DNA of 64,000 nucleotides, taken from Manis javanica. Lineage: Eukaryota; Chordata; Mammalia; Pholidota; Manidae. The notes beneath the pieces were generated by a model. The model was not told the DNA's origin, searched no databases, and worked only from the letters and a program-made list of their open reading frames with translations. The position numbers and the translations under genes were made by a program. Shown here piece by piece: positions 36,571 through 48,712 of this stretch. Every line of letters begins with the position of its first letter. Position 1 is the stretch's first letter. Where the stretch lies: positions 27,049,501 through 27,113,500 of the forward strand of contig NC_133157.1 of assembly GCF_040802235.1 (NCBI RefSeq), given 5' to 3'.

Positions 36571-36659
36571 CGCCACAACCATCTTTAAAAGAGCTTAGAT
36601 CATATTAGGAAGAACCAGTCCATTTCCTCCTGGTTAGACAAATGGATTCACTGTAGGTA

Positions 36660-36890
36660 AGTGTGAGGTATAAGGTTGTTAAATCTAAGTAACCCTGCAT
36701 TCAAGTCAAGCTCTATCACCTTCTATTTTTTTAATCTCAAATAATTCATTTAGCTTCCAGCATCCCAGTTTCCCCATATGTAGTATGCAGTTAACAAAAC
36801 AGTCCTCATCAGTGAGTTGAGGATTAAGCCAGCCGATACATATGAAGGCTGCTGGTACCGTCCCCAGCGTGCTGTATGTGCTCGGTGACT
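36660..36890 (+). repeat. MIR SINE
   Basis: 'attcaagtcaagctctatca', 'ctcaaataattcatttagct', 'tcccagtttccccatatgta' and a 3' end near 'gctgtatgtgctcggtgac'. Confidence 0.5.
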
Positions 36891-37199
36891 GATGGTTTCC
36901 TCCTCTTCTCTGCCTCTCTTTTCCCCTAATGATAGCCTGACCCTCCTGAATGTCTCCTGTTTCCTGATGATTCCTGTGCTAAGCCCCAGTGATGCTCATC
37001 TGTTGTCCTCTATCCTTTGTCCCAGTTGTTCTCCATCCTTTGTGGTGGCCCAATTCTTATGCCCAGAGACCACCCTGTGTCCTCTTATATGCCAAGTCTT
37101 TAATAACAATAGTGATAATAAATAATGAAAAATGGAAAAAATACATACATGTGTAGTATACTCATACAGAATGATGTGCCAGGTACTACAAAAACTGAT

Positions 37200-37385
37200 T
37201 CCTCTTAACATTTTGAACTACATACAATTATTATCCTCATTCATAGATGAGGAAATTGAAGAACAGATATTTTAAATGACTTGTACAAGGTCACACAGCT
37301 TGTAAGCATACAACAAGGATTTGAATACAGATGGCCTGGCTCTGGAGTCTATGCTTTTGTCTACTATGCTATACTGCTACTTAAA
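37200..37385 (-). repeat. MIR SINE (reverse)
   Basis: 'attattatcctcattcatag', 'atgaggaaattgaagaacag', 'caaggtcacacagcttgtaa', 'ggctctggagtctatgcttt', 'tactatgctatactgc': textbook reverse MIR. Confidence 0.88.
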
Positions 37386-37557
37386 ATACTTTTAAAATGC
37401 TCTGGTTACATTTGTGTTTTCTAAAGCTGTCTTTGTTTGATCAGAGCTTGATCCTAATGGACTTCATAAACATACTCTATCAATGCATTTCTGCCTGTGA
37501 ATTTACATTCATGCATGTTCCATGTATAGAATAGTCTATCTGCTTCTTTGCTTTACA

Positions 37558-37615
37558 CATATAATATAGAAGTTATATAGTCTCCCTCTCTCTCTCCCCC
37601 TTTATCTCTCTATAT
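37558..37615. repeat. (TC)n simple sequence
   Basis: Interrupted CT dinucleotide run centred near 37580-37605 with TATAT flanks. Confidence 0.7.
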
Positions 37616-37854
37616 GTAATTTCTAGGGAGGACCTCATTCAAATGGTTAAAAACATTGAACAATTACTTAAATTCATTTATTAGATTCTGTTTACATTAC
37701 TACTGTCAACCTCAATTTTTGCTCAATCTAAACTCTTGTTTATTATAGTCACCACTGTTGGCTAGTGCATGGTAGCAGACTTGCAATTTAAAATTTTAGA
37801 CAAAATTATAATTTCTACAACTGTTGTGTTAAAGAAGTGTTTCTAAAAATAATA

Positions 37855-37945
37855 TACATATGAATTATTGGTGATAATATTAAAAATGCAGATTCTGATT
37901 CAGGTTGGAGCCTGAGATTCTGAATTTCTATCAAACAGCAAGTGT
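37855..37945 (+). mobile_element. MER5A-like remnant
   Basis: 'attaaaaatgcagattctga', 'ttcaggttggagcctgagat', 'tctgaatttctatcaaacag' match the middle of MER5A with a deletion. Confidence 0.6.
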
Positions 37946-39399
37946 CATTTTGATAGAGTACATAGAGAATTTCATATTAAAATGTAAGTGATTTTCTGAG
38001 AGCATCCTTTAGGATTAATCTTGGGATTTACCTTGGACACAGTTGCCTGACTTTTAGGTTCTAATATAGAAGAGTCACTGGAATGGAGACATTGGATTTC
38101 ATGGAAGGACGTTTTCTTGAGTCGCTGCTTCCTCGTGATGCCTCTTACAACTGATGACCCTATGCAACTCATATCTAAATCTTTGTCCTGCCTCCTTCAT
38201 CATTCATTTATCTTTTCAGCATTCACGAAGCACCTACTATGTGTCAGGCTAGTTTTTGTCTCAAAGAGGCTCTCTTTCTTGAGGCAGGGAGAAGGTGAGG
38301 GTGGACTCAGGCATTTAAGATAAAAAGTCCAAATAAGTATTTTTGATGATACAATAGAAGTTTGTATGGAGGCACAAAGGATGTAGTTGTTCACTTCTAA
38401 TGGCTTGACATTTGGGAATATATCAAGTAAGGCTTCAAATCCTTGAATAGATTCTAGAAAATAGATGTTTTCTAAACAACAGTAGACAAAGAACAGTACA
38501 AGCTGGGTATGAAGATGGTCAATAGTCTGGCCTGACTGAGGAGCTGACATTCTGCTGGCATCATGGCATCATAGATTCTTGTATTACATTTGAAAAAAAA
38601 AGAGGGGGAAGAGCATGCAGCAGTAGACAGCAGAGGGCAGGAGGCCTTAAAGGGCTGAGCAATGGAGCCACTGACGGCTGTCTTGCACCGGTCAGGCTGT
38701 TCTTTGCTTGTTTTGACATCCATGTGTTATATTTATGCTGAAGTGTAGCACCTCATTCTTCTGAGTTCCTGATAAATAAGTGTATATGCAGAATATTCAT
38801 ATTTCAAAGTGTTTTGGTGTAGAATTTGGCGTATAAAATAACACTTATAACATAGTTGTGTTATAAAGCCTAACATAAGAAAATATAGCTGTCAACTCCC
38901 TAAGCAGCTTTACAATTGAACATACTGAAGCTGTTGAAGCTACCTGTGCTCAGATAGTTCAAAATTTATGTTAATAAATTATATAACAATAAGACAAATC
39001 TGCTCATGCAGTATTTCTCAACAATGTCCTAAAATTTTACTTTAGGTCACTTAATAATGTGATAAAATTTGTTATCGTACTTAATTGTATAATACCTCTA
39101 ATACAATAGTCATGTTGAAATGACTAACTTAATTAAATTTGAAAATCAAAGATTCAGACTATTAGAAATTGAAAGAAATCTAGAAAAATTCTCTAGCAGA
39201 ATGTTTCCAAGTCCAAATTATATTACAGTCCAGTAAACAATTTAAAATCCACCATACACCTCAAATGTGATAAAGAGGGCTAGATGAGTGTCAAAGATAA
39301 GTCCAGTCACAACCACTGACAAAAAGTATGAGAGAGATGTAGATATAATGCAGTGACATTGTTTTTCAGAACATCTGATCAGTGGTTTAAGAAGTGATT
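37946..39399. other. Intergenic with an L2 scrap
   Basis: A short reverse L2 piece lies at 38195-38260 ('cgaagcacctactatgtgtc'). The minus frames at 38200-38550 and 38472-38723 have no recognisable domain. Confidence 0.45.
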
Positions 39400-39490
39400 G
39401 AATCAATCTCACTTAACTAAGGTGCAAATGAATTGCAGAGAAGTTAACTAACTTATCCAAGACCATACAGCTCCATAGTACCAGACCACT
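39400..39490 (-). repeat. MIR fragment (reverse)
   Basis: 'gcagagaagttaactaactt', 'atccaagaccatacagctcc' match the reverse MIR core. Confidence 0.5.
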
Positions 39491-39494
39491 TAGA

Positions 39495-39960
39495 GGAAAT
39501 GTGTTTATTGAACACCTACTATGGATGACACTGGAATAAGTGTTGTAAAGGGAATGTATTTGTCTAAGGCAGGCAAGTTACAGTCTATCTATTGATAAGA
39601 CATGATTTTTGCACATATAAAGATGTGTATATATATATATATGTCCTTGTGTATGATATTTATGTATTATGTCTGTGTGTGTTTTGTCTTTCAGGATAAA
39701 GACCATAGGAATGGATTGGGATCAAAGTGTCCTTACATGCAAGACTAAGAATTTGGATTTTATCCTCTATGCAATAGGGAGCCAATAGAGAATTTTAGTC
39801 AGGGAAGTTACACGAATAAGTTTGTGTATTAGAATGACTGTAGCAGTGTGGAGGATGATGTGGAGAGAGCAAGAACATGAGCCCAGAGGCAGGAAACCAA
39901 TTAGGAGGGTACACGGATGGTTCCAGTGAGCTCAGATGAAAGGCCTTTCCTAAGCAATAG
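39495..39960 (-). repeat. L2 LINE 3' region (reverse), split by an AT microsatellite
   Basis: 'gtttattgaacacctactat' begins a reverse L2 copy. 'ggattttatcctctatgcaa', 'tagggagccaatagagaatt' and 'ttagaatgactgtagcagtg' are L2 phrases further in. An (AT)n run at about 39632-39651 sits inside. Confidence 0.65.
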
Positions 39961-40744
39961 CTGGGAGGGTTAATATACAGTAGCTAAGATCTGCATGATA
40001 GAAAGATATAAGCATTAATAACCCATTCAAAAAATATTCACACCTAACAATAACTCAAAAGTATCTTCAGACATTCAATTTCTCTTATCTGCCTCTCATT
40101 AGATAGAAGAAATGTACCTCGAGGAGTGTCAGCCCAAAGAATACTGGAGTCAAGGACAGAGATGAAAATTATCCCTGGGCCTCAGAGGTTCAACTCACCC
40201 ACATGCTATAGAAAATACTGTGTGAACTGAAGCATATGTATTAAAAATCATTCACCTGCCTCCTCCTAGTTGGCTGAGATGAACCCCATTAGCATCAAAA
40301 GGACAATTCAGGATGAACTTGGGAAAGAGGAACTTTTATCCTTATAAAGAAGTCGAAGTGACCTCTTACTGCTTCACCCTGCATGTTTATATTAGTATTC
40401 TGGATTTTGAATGAAAAAGTGCTCTCAAAGGCAGCAAGATTAAGGTGATTAAGGGTCATAGGTACATTTGAATTAGATTTGCAAAGCTCAGTCAACCATG
40501 ATAAGCTATATAAACACCAGGCATGGGCCGTTAGACTTAGCACTCTGGCTGTGGCTTTATTGCTTTTTATGATATAACCTCTTTGAAACTCGTTTTCTTT
40601 ATTGAAAACACAGGCATAATTAAACCAATTTTATTCATTTGTTGTAAAGGTCAAAACACATAGTGTTTATGAATGTGTTCACCACAGGATGTGAAAGATA
40701 CTGGAGAAGTGAAAAAAGACAACACAAATGTAAACAGTGTCAAG
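39961..40744. other. Intergenic, nothing recognised
   Basis: No supported gene or named repeat. Confidence 0.45.
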
Positions 40745-40940
40745 TTGGGTTTAAGATCGGTTAGGACCATCTGGGTTTCCATCTAGACTACAGTACTTAC
40801 TAACTTTGTATCCTTAGGCAAATAACATCATTATGCCTCCAATACATTTCATCTATAAAATGTGGATTTCAATAATAGTTCAGAGTTTGTGTATGTGTTT
40901 GCCTGTCTCACATATAGAAAACTTTCAACACTAATTACTG
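40745..40940 (+). repeat. MIR SINE
   Basis: 'accatctgggtttccatcta', 'tatccttaggcaaataacat', 'attatgcctccaatacattt', 'catctataaaatgtggattt' in MIR order. Confidence 0.6.
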
Positions 40941-41794
40941 TTACTATATTATTTCTTCTTCCCATCCAAGAAAAACTGTTGCATTGTTTAAAAGTATGAT
41001 ATGTTTTAGATCATTAGCATATTTCTGTGACTCTTTAATGAATCTTGGAATATTTGAATTAAATGGGAATCTGTAAAATATCCAGTCAGCTTTTCTTGCC
41101 TTACTGGTATCCAGCCAAGCGTGAACACTTCTAAGGATGAGAGCTCCTTTCCGCATTGGCCTCTTGATATGCAATGTGTCTACTCCGACAGGAATCACGT
41201 GATTTCTCTGATAGGACAGTTTCTTTGATTAAGCAAAAATCACTTTCCTGTAATTTTTTTCTTAAACGAAGCCAAATTCATTTTCCAAATGATCCAGATA
41301 AATATACTTCCCTAAAGAACATCCATTCATGTGTTTGAAGATACTTAGATATCAACTTTAGTTTTCACTACCCGGGGAAATTCTCTAAATCTTTGAATGA
41401 AGCCTAACATTATTGGCTCTTAAGTACTCTTCTGACGACAATAACAGTTTTATTTTCTTTTTAAATATTAACTACTGCTAAGTTGTGGTGACCTTGAACA
41501 CTACAATTGATTTCCTGTTCCTAACTTCAGGACTTTGGGTATATTGCTATAAATCTTTACCATGAAAGGCTTAGCTTATGGTTGATAGTGGACCACAACT
41601 GCTCAACTAACTTCATAAAAGTATGTATTAAAAAAAAAAGAAATATAAAAAATATATATGATAATGTTCACAAATGAATGTACTAGAACACATTTTTATC
41701 TGTTACATAGGTTTTCTAAGATTTTTTGCAGGAACATGTATTAATTATTTTCAACAGGGAATTATGAAAACAAAATTATTATTTTTAAAAAATT
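40941..41794. other. AT-rich intergenic DNA
   Basis: Contains an A-rich tract at about 41629-41659. No supported gene or named repeat. Confidence 0.45.
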
Positions 41795-42165
41795 GATAAA
41801 ATTTGAGCCTCTGCTACATTCAGGTGTTTCATGTCTGCTGTAGGACAAGAAAAGCCAGTTTTTATTCTTGTTCACGCCCTGGCATCAGCCTCCCTTCTCA
41901 GTGTATCTCTCAATTCCCCAGTTACACTGGAGGGACAATGCTGGAAATTTTTATTTTTCTTCCTTGGTTTTCAAGTTGTGCATTTTTCTTGATAGAGCCT
42001 GTTAGCACATTCACCTGGAAAACTCCTGCTTACTCTTTAAGACCATACTTACATAGCACTTCTCCAAGAAGCTGTCAGAAACTTCCCCTCAGGGCACTGT
42101 GCTATCTATATTCCTCACAGATTTCTACTGTGCCACTTCCCCGTGAATTGCTTGATTGCAAGTAA
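41795..42165 (+). repeat. L2 LINE remnant
   Basis: 'ttctccaagaagctgtcaga', 'aacttcccctcagggcactg', 'ctatctatattcctcacag' resemble L2 3' text. The 120-codon frame across it (41803-42165) is therefore not treated as a gene. Confidence 0.45.
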
Positions 42166-42828
42166 CTGGAAATCCTGAGAGGCAGAGAGGAAATATATGG
42201 ACTCAGAAAACCTAAAGAAGATTTAAAGAATAAAGCCACATGAGATGCAAGAAGACACTTGAAGTTCTGTAAGATCCAGGTCTTAACTCCCAGACTCTCT
42301 CCTCATGACTTTGTTAGCTTTCCCATCTCTTACCTCAAACTGGCTTTCTTCACGAATTGAAAATTTTAGCTCTTAATGGTATCCAAGCTTCAAATCTTGT
42401 ACTATATGCCAGTAAGTCAGGAGAATGATTATTTTTATTAGAACCAGTTGAAAATCTCAAGGAAGTACTATGACTTGACCACTGCTGGACTCATCAGTTG
42501 GGTGACCAGAGGAGCAAAATGCTGTGATTAGTTTGGCATAGGTATAGTCACCATCACTGGGCCAGGGTGTGGTGGGTAGAGAATCAGTCATCTAAAAATA
42601 TGGCAACTTTTAATTACTATATCCAGATGTCAGGGTATGTGAAGAAACAGTTTTCAGGATGGAGAGACAGGAAGGTAGTGCCAAATATCCCATAAATGTT
42701 CATTTTTTTCCTATTTATTTGCATGTGTTTTCACAACTTGAGTGTAAAATCCTTGAAGATAATGACTGTATCTTAAGACAGTGGCCATGCCTCTTTATTT
42801 TCCAGTGACTGAAAATGCATTAGGTCTA
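42166..42828. other. Intergenic, nothing recognised
   Basis: No supported gene or named repeat. Confidence 0.45.
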
Positions 42829-42891
42829 TAATATATATATGTGTGTGTGTGTATCACACATATATATACACACACCTGTATATAATATAAT
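42829..42891. repeat. Palindromic AT/GT-AC microsatellite
   Basis: 'atatatatatgtgtgtgtgt' is followed after 'atca' by 'cacatatatatacacacacc'. The two arms are near reverse complements, so one strand can fold into a hairpin and the duplex has Z-DNA-prone alternation. Confidence 0.8.
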
Positions 42892-43187
42892 AACACATGT
42901 TTACTACTATTTAATATGCATAACTTGTATTAAGAAACATACTATTATTGTCAGTATAGTCTGGGGTGTTTGTAGCTTGTGGTAGTCAATCTTCATAGTT
43001 AAATCTGGGAACTAAAAAATGAGTCAAATATTGTTAAAATTCATTTCATAGGGAAAAAATAGACAAATAATATTTACATATATGACCAGTTCACAAATGG
43101 CCTTGAATTTAATCGGGTTTTTAGTTTCAGTTATAAAGTAAAAGGATCAGTCTTTTCAGCAATCTTTTTCAGATAATATTCATAATT
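42892..43187. other. AT-rich downstream flank of the TOPORS-like pseudogene
   Basis: No recognised element. No clear poly(A)-derived T run marks the 3' end of a processed copy on the plus strand. Confidence 0.4.
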
Positions 43188-45390
43188 TTAAAGATCCTTG
43201 TGGTTAGCTGAGTAGACTGATTTGTTTTTTAAAACAATTTGGACTTCAGTGATTCTGATATTTTGTCTCCTTTCTTGGCGAGGTAACATTTCTGCAGGCT
43301 TGAATTCTGCTTTTCTTTTGGATTTGCCACCTGTAGGAAGGTGCACACTTAGAAAGACTACTCCATTGTCTTGCATCTTCCAGATCCCCCATTTTATCAC
43401 TGACTCCCTTTGTGGTTATATCTAACCACTGGCATTTGTTTTTTCTGTGCCTAACCTCTCTGGTTTTTCCAGCTCCAGGAAATGTGACCTTTTCCTTCCT
43501 CTCTTGTTTGCTCAGGCATCTGTGTTTCTCAGGCTGCAGGCATCTGAGACTGTCACAGTGGCTTTCAGCCTGGGAGGCGCCAGTCACCTCTAGGGCACTT
43601 GGGTCTCTTCCCAGCAGTTGAAGAAGTGTCACGTGTTGGACTGTGGCTGATGATGTCCTCCCATAGTTAGATTCATAGCCATGGACATTCTTTTCTTTTG
43701 AGGGCTCACAGTATATATACTGAGTGCAATGTTCACTTTTGTGGCTTCTCTTAAAGAGGAGTTACTTGATTCTCTGCTTACAGATCTTTCTGTAAGTTCA
43801 ACACACCAGGATTTGGATCTGTAAGCACTGGACCTTGACTGTCTTTGGATGCTTCAGCTGAAGTGTGAACCAGCCTCTGCAGATTGGGGGCACTGTCTGC
43901 ACTTCATTCTCTTTTTTCTGTAATAGCTCAGCTTCCTATCATCTCTCTTAAAAGAAAGGGCAGTTTCTGAAGTGCAACTCCAAGAGATGTCCCTCTTTCT
44001 GGATTTGCAATTTATCAAGGATCTTTCTGTAGGCAATCTTTGAAAGATCTTTGGTGAAGATTCTGAGGGTTTATTTTTTTCTGCTTCTTTTTTCTGGATA
44101 TTAATCTGTTGGCCATGGCTCAAAACCCTTCTTTCTCTTAGACTAGACTTCTGTGGCTGCCCCTGATGAAAAATTGCTGGGGAACAGAAGGTGCGTGCAG
44201 TTGTTTCACTCTTTACCAGATCCTGGATATGGCCAGGAAGCAACTTAATCCCATCTATTTTCCTCTCTTGAACGTTTTTTGCAATTCAGTAAACCTGGGC
44301 TCCTTTCCTTTGGTGTAGCCCAATTCAGGAGCATATTATTAATAGAAATTGTGCCTTTGTGATCACCTGATCCTGGCTTGTCTTTGATCCAAGCATGATT
44401 TTTGCTTGCTGTTTTATGAATAGTGGGATTTCAGATTTCATCAAGGCTGAGTTACCATTTGGAAACTCTTTCAAGCCTGACAGGGGCTTCTGTTCATTAT
44501 TCCACTGGACCTGGCCTTTTTTTGACTGCATTGTATCATGTTGAGATGCCAGTAGAGCATGATCTTTAGGCAAAGAGTAAACAGGAGCTGATGTATTGGA
44601 CTTCTTTTTTACCCATGGTGAAGCAGAAGGACATTGATAGATGGCTCATTAGTCATAGGTCTCCATGTTGTAAGGTGAATGAACAAAACTGATAAACTCA
44701 TGCAGAAAATGGTGGGTGTGTTTTTGGAGATAAGGCTCCAGAAGGTGAATGAAGGACTCACTGTCTAGATCATATTCTGTCATGTGATGGAGAATGGTAG
44801 ATAGGATATTCTTCACCGTGTAGCCATAATCTCCATAAACAGCTGTTAGTTCCCGTTTCAGCCAAGGGACGAGCCGATGTAGGCAACCAGGATTTCTCTT
44901 GAAATAATTAGCTGACAAGTGCTTTTCAAGTCTGTAGCCTTGAACATGTGTCACCCAAATTCCAGAATAATACAGAGCTCTTCTGAACTTCATTACCACC
45001 TGATCTCTAAAGTGGCCTACAGACATGGAGTTTGGTTGGAACTTCCCAATATCCCCAAACTCACTCAGTAACTCTTGGGTAGTCACCTCTCTCAGTGGTC
45101 TGGTTTTCCTTGTAAGGCCCTCAAGATTCAGATTGGTCTTCTTTGGTATCATTCTCTGGCCTGGTAGAACAACACTGAGAAGGAAAGCACTGTACACTGG
45201 AAGAACGCATGGACTTCTTTCTTAATCTTGAATATCAAGAGTTATTATTACTCTTGTTGAAACGGGGATTCCAGTCAGACTCATTCTGTATACTCTCCAA
45301 GCAGTTAGGACACTCACAGTCAGATGAGAAATCTAATGGCATTGCCCTTAACAAACTATATTCCACAGTTGTATGTGTGAAAAATTGGTT
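43188..45390 (-). pseudogene. TOPORS-like (possibly TOPORSL) E3 ligase pseudogene
   Basis: TOPORS is a nuclear RING-type ubiquitin and SUMO E3 ligase that binds topoisomerase I and p53. Reading on the minus strand, 45196-44649 encodes the conserved TOPORS region just after the RING: 'FRRALY', then 'RNPGCLHRLVPWLKREL' (44897-44847), 'YDLDSESF' and 'HFLHEFISFVHSPYNM'. Upstream, 45318-45301 keeps 'CECPNCLES', the first RING cysteines, but the rest of the RING is missing. There is a TGA at 45237-45235 and a frame change near 45195. At 44651-44646 TAA and TGA stand together, and the same frame then resumes with 'AIYQCPSAS', matching the Cys-Pro block that follows in TOPORS. More TGA stops lie at 44327 and 44288. 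The tail (44285-43854, then scraps to 43188) is Lys/Arg/Ser-rich like the TOPORS C-terminus. The length, about 2.2 kb, is shorter than the parent coding region. The link to the TOPORSL locus known in mouse is inference. Confidence 0.9.
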
Positions 45391-45599
45391 CAAATTAGTT
45401 CTTCATCTGGCATGAAAAATATCTATTAAAAACAGTCCATGCATATTTCTGCAATATGTTTTGTCTCCACAGAATAAATTCTAGAATAAAGTTAAGAAAC
45501 TATTCCCTCAAATTAATAATAATATGCTCAGTAAAACCCAATGTTGACAAGGTAATAAGGATTCAGGCACAATGATTTTCTCTTTCTCTCTCAAATTAG

Positions 45600-45960
45600 T
45601 TGTTACAAACTCTGAAAAGCAAATTGGAAATAAATAACAAAATTTATATATATAAAAATATCATATTGTTTAACCTAGAGATTCTAGCTCTGGAGATTTA
45701 ATTTATATATACAAATTAGTAAACATATACATGTTGATTGGTTTTATTTAATAAAACAAAAAACTGAAAATAACCTAAATATCCACCAGTAGGGAATGTG
45801 TTAAATAAATGATGGTATATCCATTTTATTTAATATTATGTATCCATAAAAAATAGGCAAATATATACACACTAATATGAAAAGATAGCTGAATATATTA
45901 TAAATGAAAAAGTTAATATAGAAGTATGATAGACTTATAAAACCTTAGACAGTAATTATT
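45600..45960 (+). repeat. Old L1 3' end
   Basis: 'aaaaactgaaaataacctaa', 'atatccaccagtagggaatg', 'taaataaatgatggtatatc', 'ttatgtatccataaaaaata' match the 3' end shared by old L1M/HAL1 elements. Confidence 0.75.
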
Positions 45961-47764
45961 TATTTCTGGCAGTACTGTGAACTAGACTACTTGTAAAACT
46001 GTCCCACTAGGAATAACAAAATGCTAGCTGTAAGTAAATATAGCTAATTGTCAATATATGTCAACTTAACTTGACAGGAAATGAGTGAAATTCTGAGGCA
46101 AAAAGAAAAAAATATTTAAAGCTAAAAAAGAATCCAGAGAGAGAAGTTGAGCTCTGGTACTGCTAGTTGCCATTATCTGGTGTCTTTGAGCTTCAATTCT
46201 GATAGAACTGTTAGCTGCAGATGACAGGAGACAAAGAATGGACTTTGTCCAAGGTTGAATGATTAATAGAAACCTCTGCCTAAGTCTGTGTGATGTTCAT
46301 ATTCTCATTGAAAAGGTAAATTAAGAAAAAAATCACCCTACACAAGAGTCAGCAAGAAATCTTAGTTGAGATTTTGTAACCAGAAACAGTTAAGTATGTC
46401 TGCAGACTAATTCAAACAATGTTTTCCACAAAACTTCCAAAGGATCATTTATTTTGAGGTTGGTAGTGACCCCAAGCAACCAGCAAAAGCAAACACATAC
46501 CGTTCCTAGAGAGATGCAACTTAAATTCAGGTCTCATGACAAATTTCCTCTAAATGAGTTGAGAATCAAAAATCAGTAACAAGAAATAAGCCATCGTAAG
46601 CATGAGTCCACAGAAATAATAGAAAACAAATCTGGTTCCTAATAGACTGAGAAAATAAATTGAATATGTGGGATGTGCATAAATTTCATCCCTTCTCGAG
46701 GTTTCAAGCTATCATTTCCAGATGTAATTTTTTCATCAAGTCTTAATTCATCTTGAAAACCAAAGATGACAGAAATTACACTATTTAGAAAATTTACCTT
46801 TAGAAGATCTGAAAGTGTCCACATTCATTTGAACCTTAGTTGCTGGAAAAATTTGGTTTTAGGGGATCACCTCTGTTTTGTTTGCCTTAGAGACAGAATT
46901 TAGAACACAAAACAAGTTCCTCTATGGACTGGGGAAAGAGAGGTAACTCCAACTTTACCATGAAATTTCCATCTTATATTTCCCAGTAGTGTCCCAACTG
47001 ACATTAAGATGCAAGCCCTAAATAAGACATGATTCAGATCCATGACTTAGAGGTTGCCAGAACTCTTTAATTTTCTAAAAGGCCAATCAGAGCCAGTACT
47101 GTAACAATTGCTCTGGCTTAGAAGAGCACAAAAGCACTGGCTGGATTATGGGTTTTCCTGATGAATGAATTCCCTAAAGAAACAGTTGCTAATCTAATAT
47201 TAATATTTGGATTTAAATTATTTAGTCAGAAATGTCACTTTCTCTTTAAACGCAGGGTCTGAATAAATTTGTTAGGATGTATGCAAAGTGGTTAATTAAT
47301 ATCTTGGTTGTTTGTGTACTGACTTTTTGAACCAAAATATTAAAATTTATGATTTTGTGATGGGACCTTTATTCATCTGTAGCTAAAGCTAACTACAGTT
47401 AATAAATTCAAAGCAATTGGAAAGTCACTCAGAATGTTTTACTTATGTTATATTCCTTTTAACTTTTACTCAGGTTATTCAACCTCTTTCAGACTGAGGT
47501 GAACTTTAGCTCATAAGATATTTTGGGGTCTTAAATGAGCTACTTTATGTTAGTGCTCCATACCTAATAGTGGTTCAATAGACCAGGCATTTTAGTGTTA
47601 TTTTGAGTAGGTTTCATTACAAATCCCAAAGACTGTGCATCACTTCTTTAAAATATGTGTTTTATGTGATTTTATAATCCCCAATAGATGCCATTTTTTA
47701 TACCTTCATAACTATAGGGCAATGCAGAGCCACATATGCCCATAATCTTCATACCTTTGTCAGC
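45961..47764. other. Intergenic, nothing recognised
   Basis: AT-rich. No supported gene or named repeat. The minus frame at 46639-46824 is featureless. Confidence 0.45.
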
Positions 47765-47935
47765 ATTACAGACAGGAGTTAGTATTCTACCATTACCTTG
47801 GGCAAATTCACATATGCTCACAGAGTCTTGGTTTACTTATCTGTGAAATGAGACTTAAGAGAAAGACTCAAATGAGATAATAGTTGTAAAAAATACTTTG
47901 TAAAATACAATGTTTATTAGTAATAAAATACCCTT
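47765..47935 (+). repeat. MIR SINE 3' two-thirds
   Basis: 'ccattaccttgggcaaattc', 'ttggtttacttatctgtgaa', 'atgagacttaagagaaagac', 'tcaaatgagataatagttg' in MIR order. Confidence 0.65.
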
Positions 47936-48400
47936 AGGAGATACTCTTGTATACACCATGCCTAGCAGAGTAAAAACACTCAACTGTATCTTTTGAAAGG
48001 AGGAGAGAGGGGATCTAGAGGGAGGATGAAAGGCAGAAAGGGAAGAAGGAAGAACATAACAGGGCTACTCAAAGCTCTCTTTCAGATGCTTACATTTCAG
48101 TCTATCTTTCCGTATTTTCTGTCAACAATTTCTTCCTTTCCTTTTCTTATTTTCATTTCTTCAGTTCTTAAATACAATTCTGAAGCAGCTTAGAAAGGAT
48201 GAGGTTGTTGGGAAAGGAATAAATTGACAACCGAAGTGAAAGTACTTCAGATTTAGGAAGACCTTAAACTGACAATGGCAGGATAACACTGAGCACGTAA
48301 TCTCATCATTAGAAACCGAGATATCAAAGTGTTTATTTTCCTACCTGAGTAGTCAACTAGCTACTTGGAAGTAGCTTTTCTGGCTTTTCCCAAGTTCCAC
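47936..48400. other. Intergenic, purine-rich start
   Basis: A GGAGAGAGG-type purine tract spans 47997-48050. No gene supported. Confidence 0.45.
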
Positions 48401-48612
48401 TGCTCTAGAGCAGAGTTTCCCCACCTACGCACTATCAGAGCCAGATATTTCTTTGTTCTACTTTGTAGAATGTTAAACACCTTCCCTGGTCTCTACCCAT
48501 TAGATGCCAGTATTACCCCTTCCCAAGAATGATAACCACAACTGTCTTAAGATATTGTCATATGTCCCATGAGGAAGAAAAATTGGCCCCCAAGTTGAAA
48601 ACCACTGCTCTA
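48401..48612 (-). mobile_element. MER20 (hAT-Charlie) nonautonomous element
   Basis: Full-length reverse MER20: 'ctagagcagagtttccccac', 'ctacgcactatcagagccag', 'ggtctctacccattagatgc', 'cagtattaccccttcccaag', 'catatgtcccatgaggaaga', 'aagttgaaaaccactgctct'. Both ends are present. MER20 copies have been co-opted as enhancers in placental uterine genes, but nothing here shows such a role. Confidence 0.9.
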
Positions 48613-48712
48613 CAGACTAAAATTATTATACTTTCACAGGGTTTTCTTCCCTGGAGCTAGAAGCAGTTCTCCTCCCAAGAAGCTATTGTATGTACATTTA
48701 TGAGAAGGATCA

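Noticed and set aside
41803..42165. A 120-codon plus-strand frame
   Set aside because: It covers an L2-like stretch and has no recognisable protein feature.
43246..43632. A separate 128-codon gene next to the TOPORS-like locus
   Set aside because: It lies in the decayed Lys/Arg-rich tail of the same pseudogene, in another frame, and is better explained as part of it.
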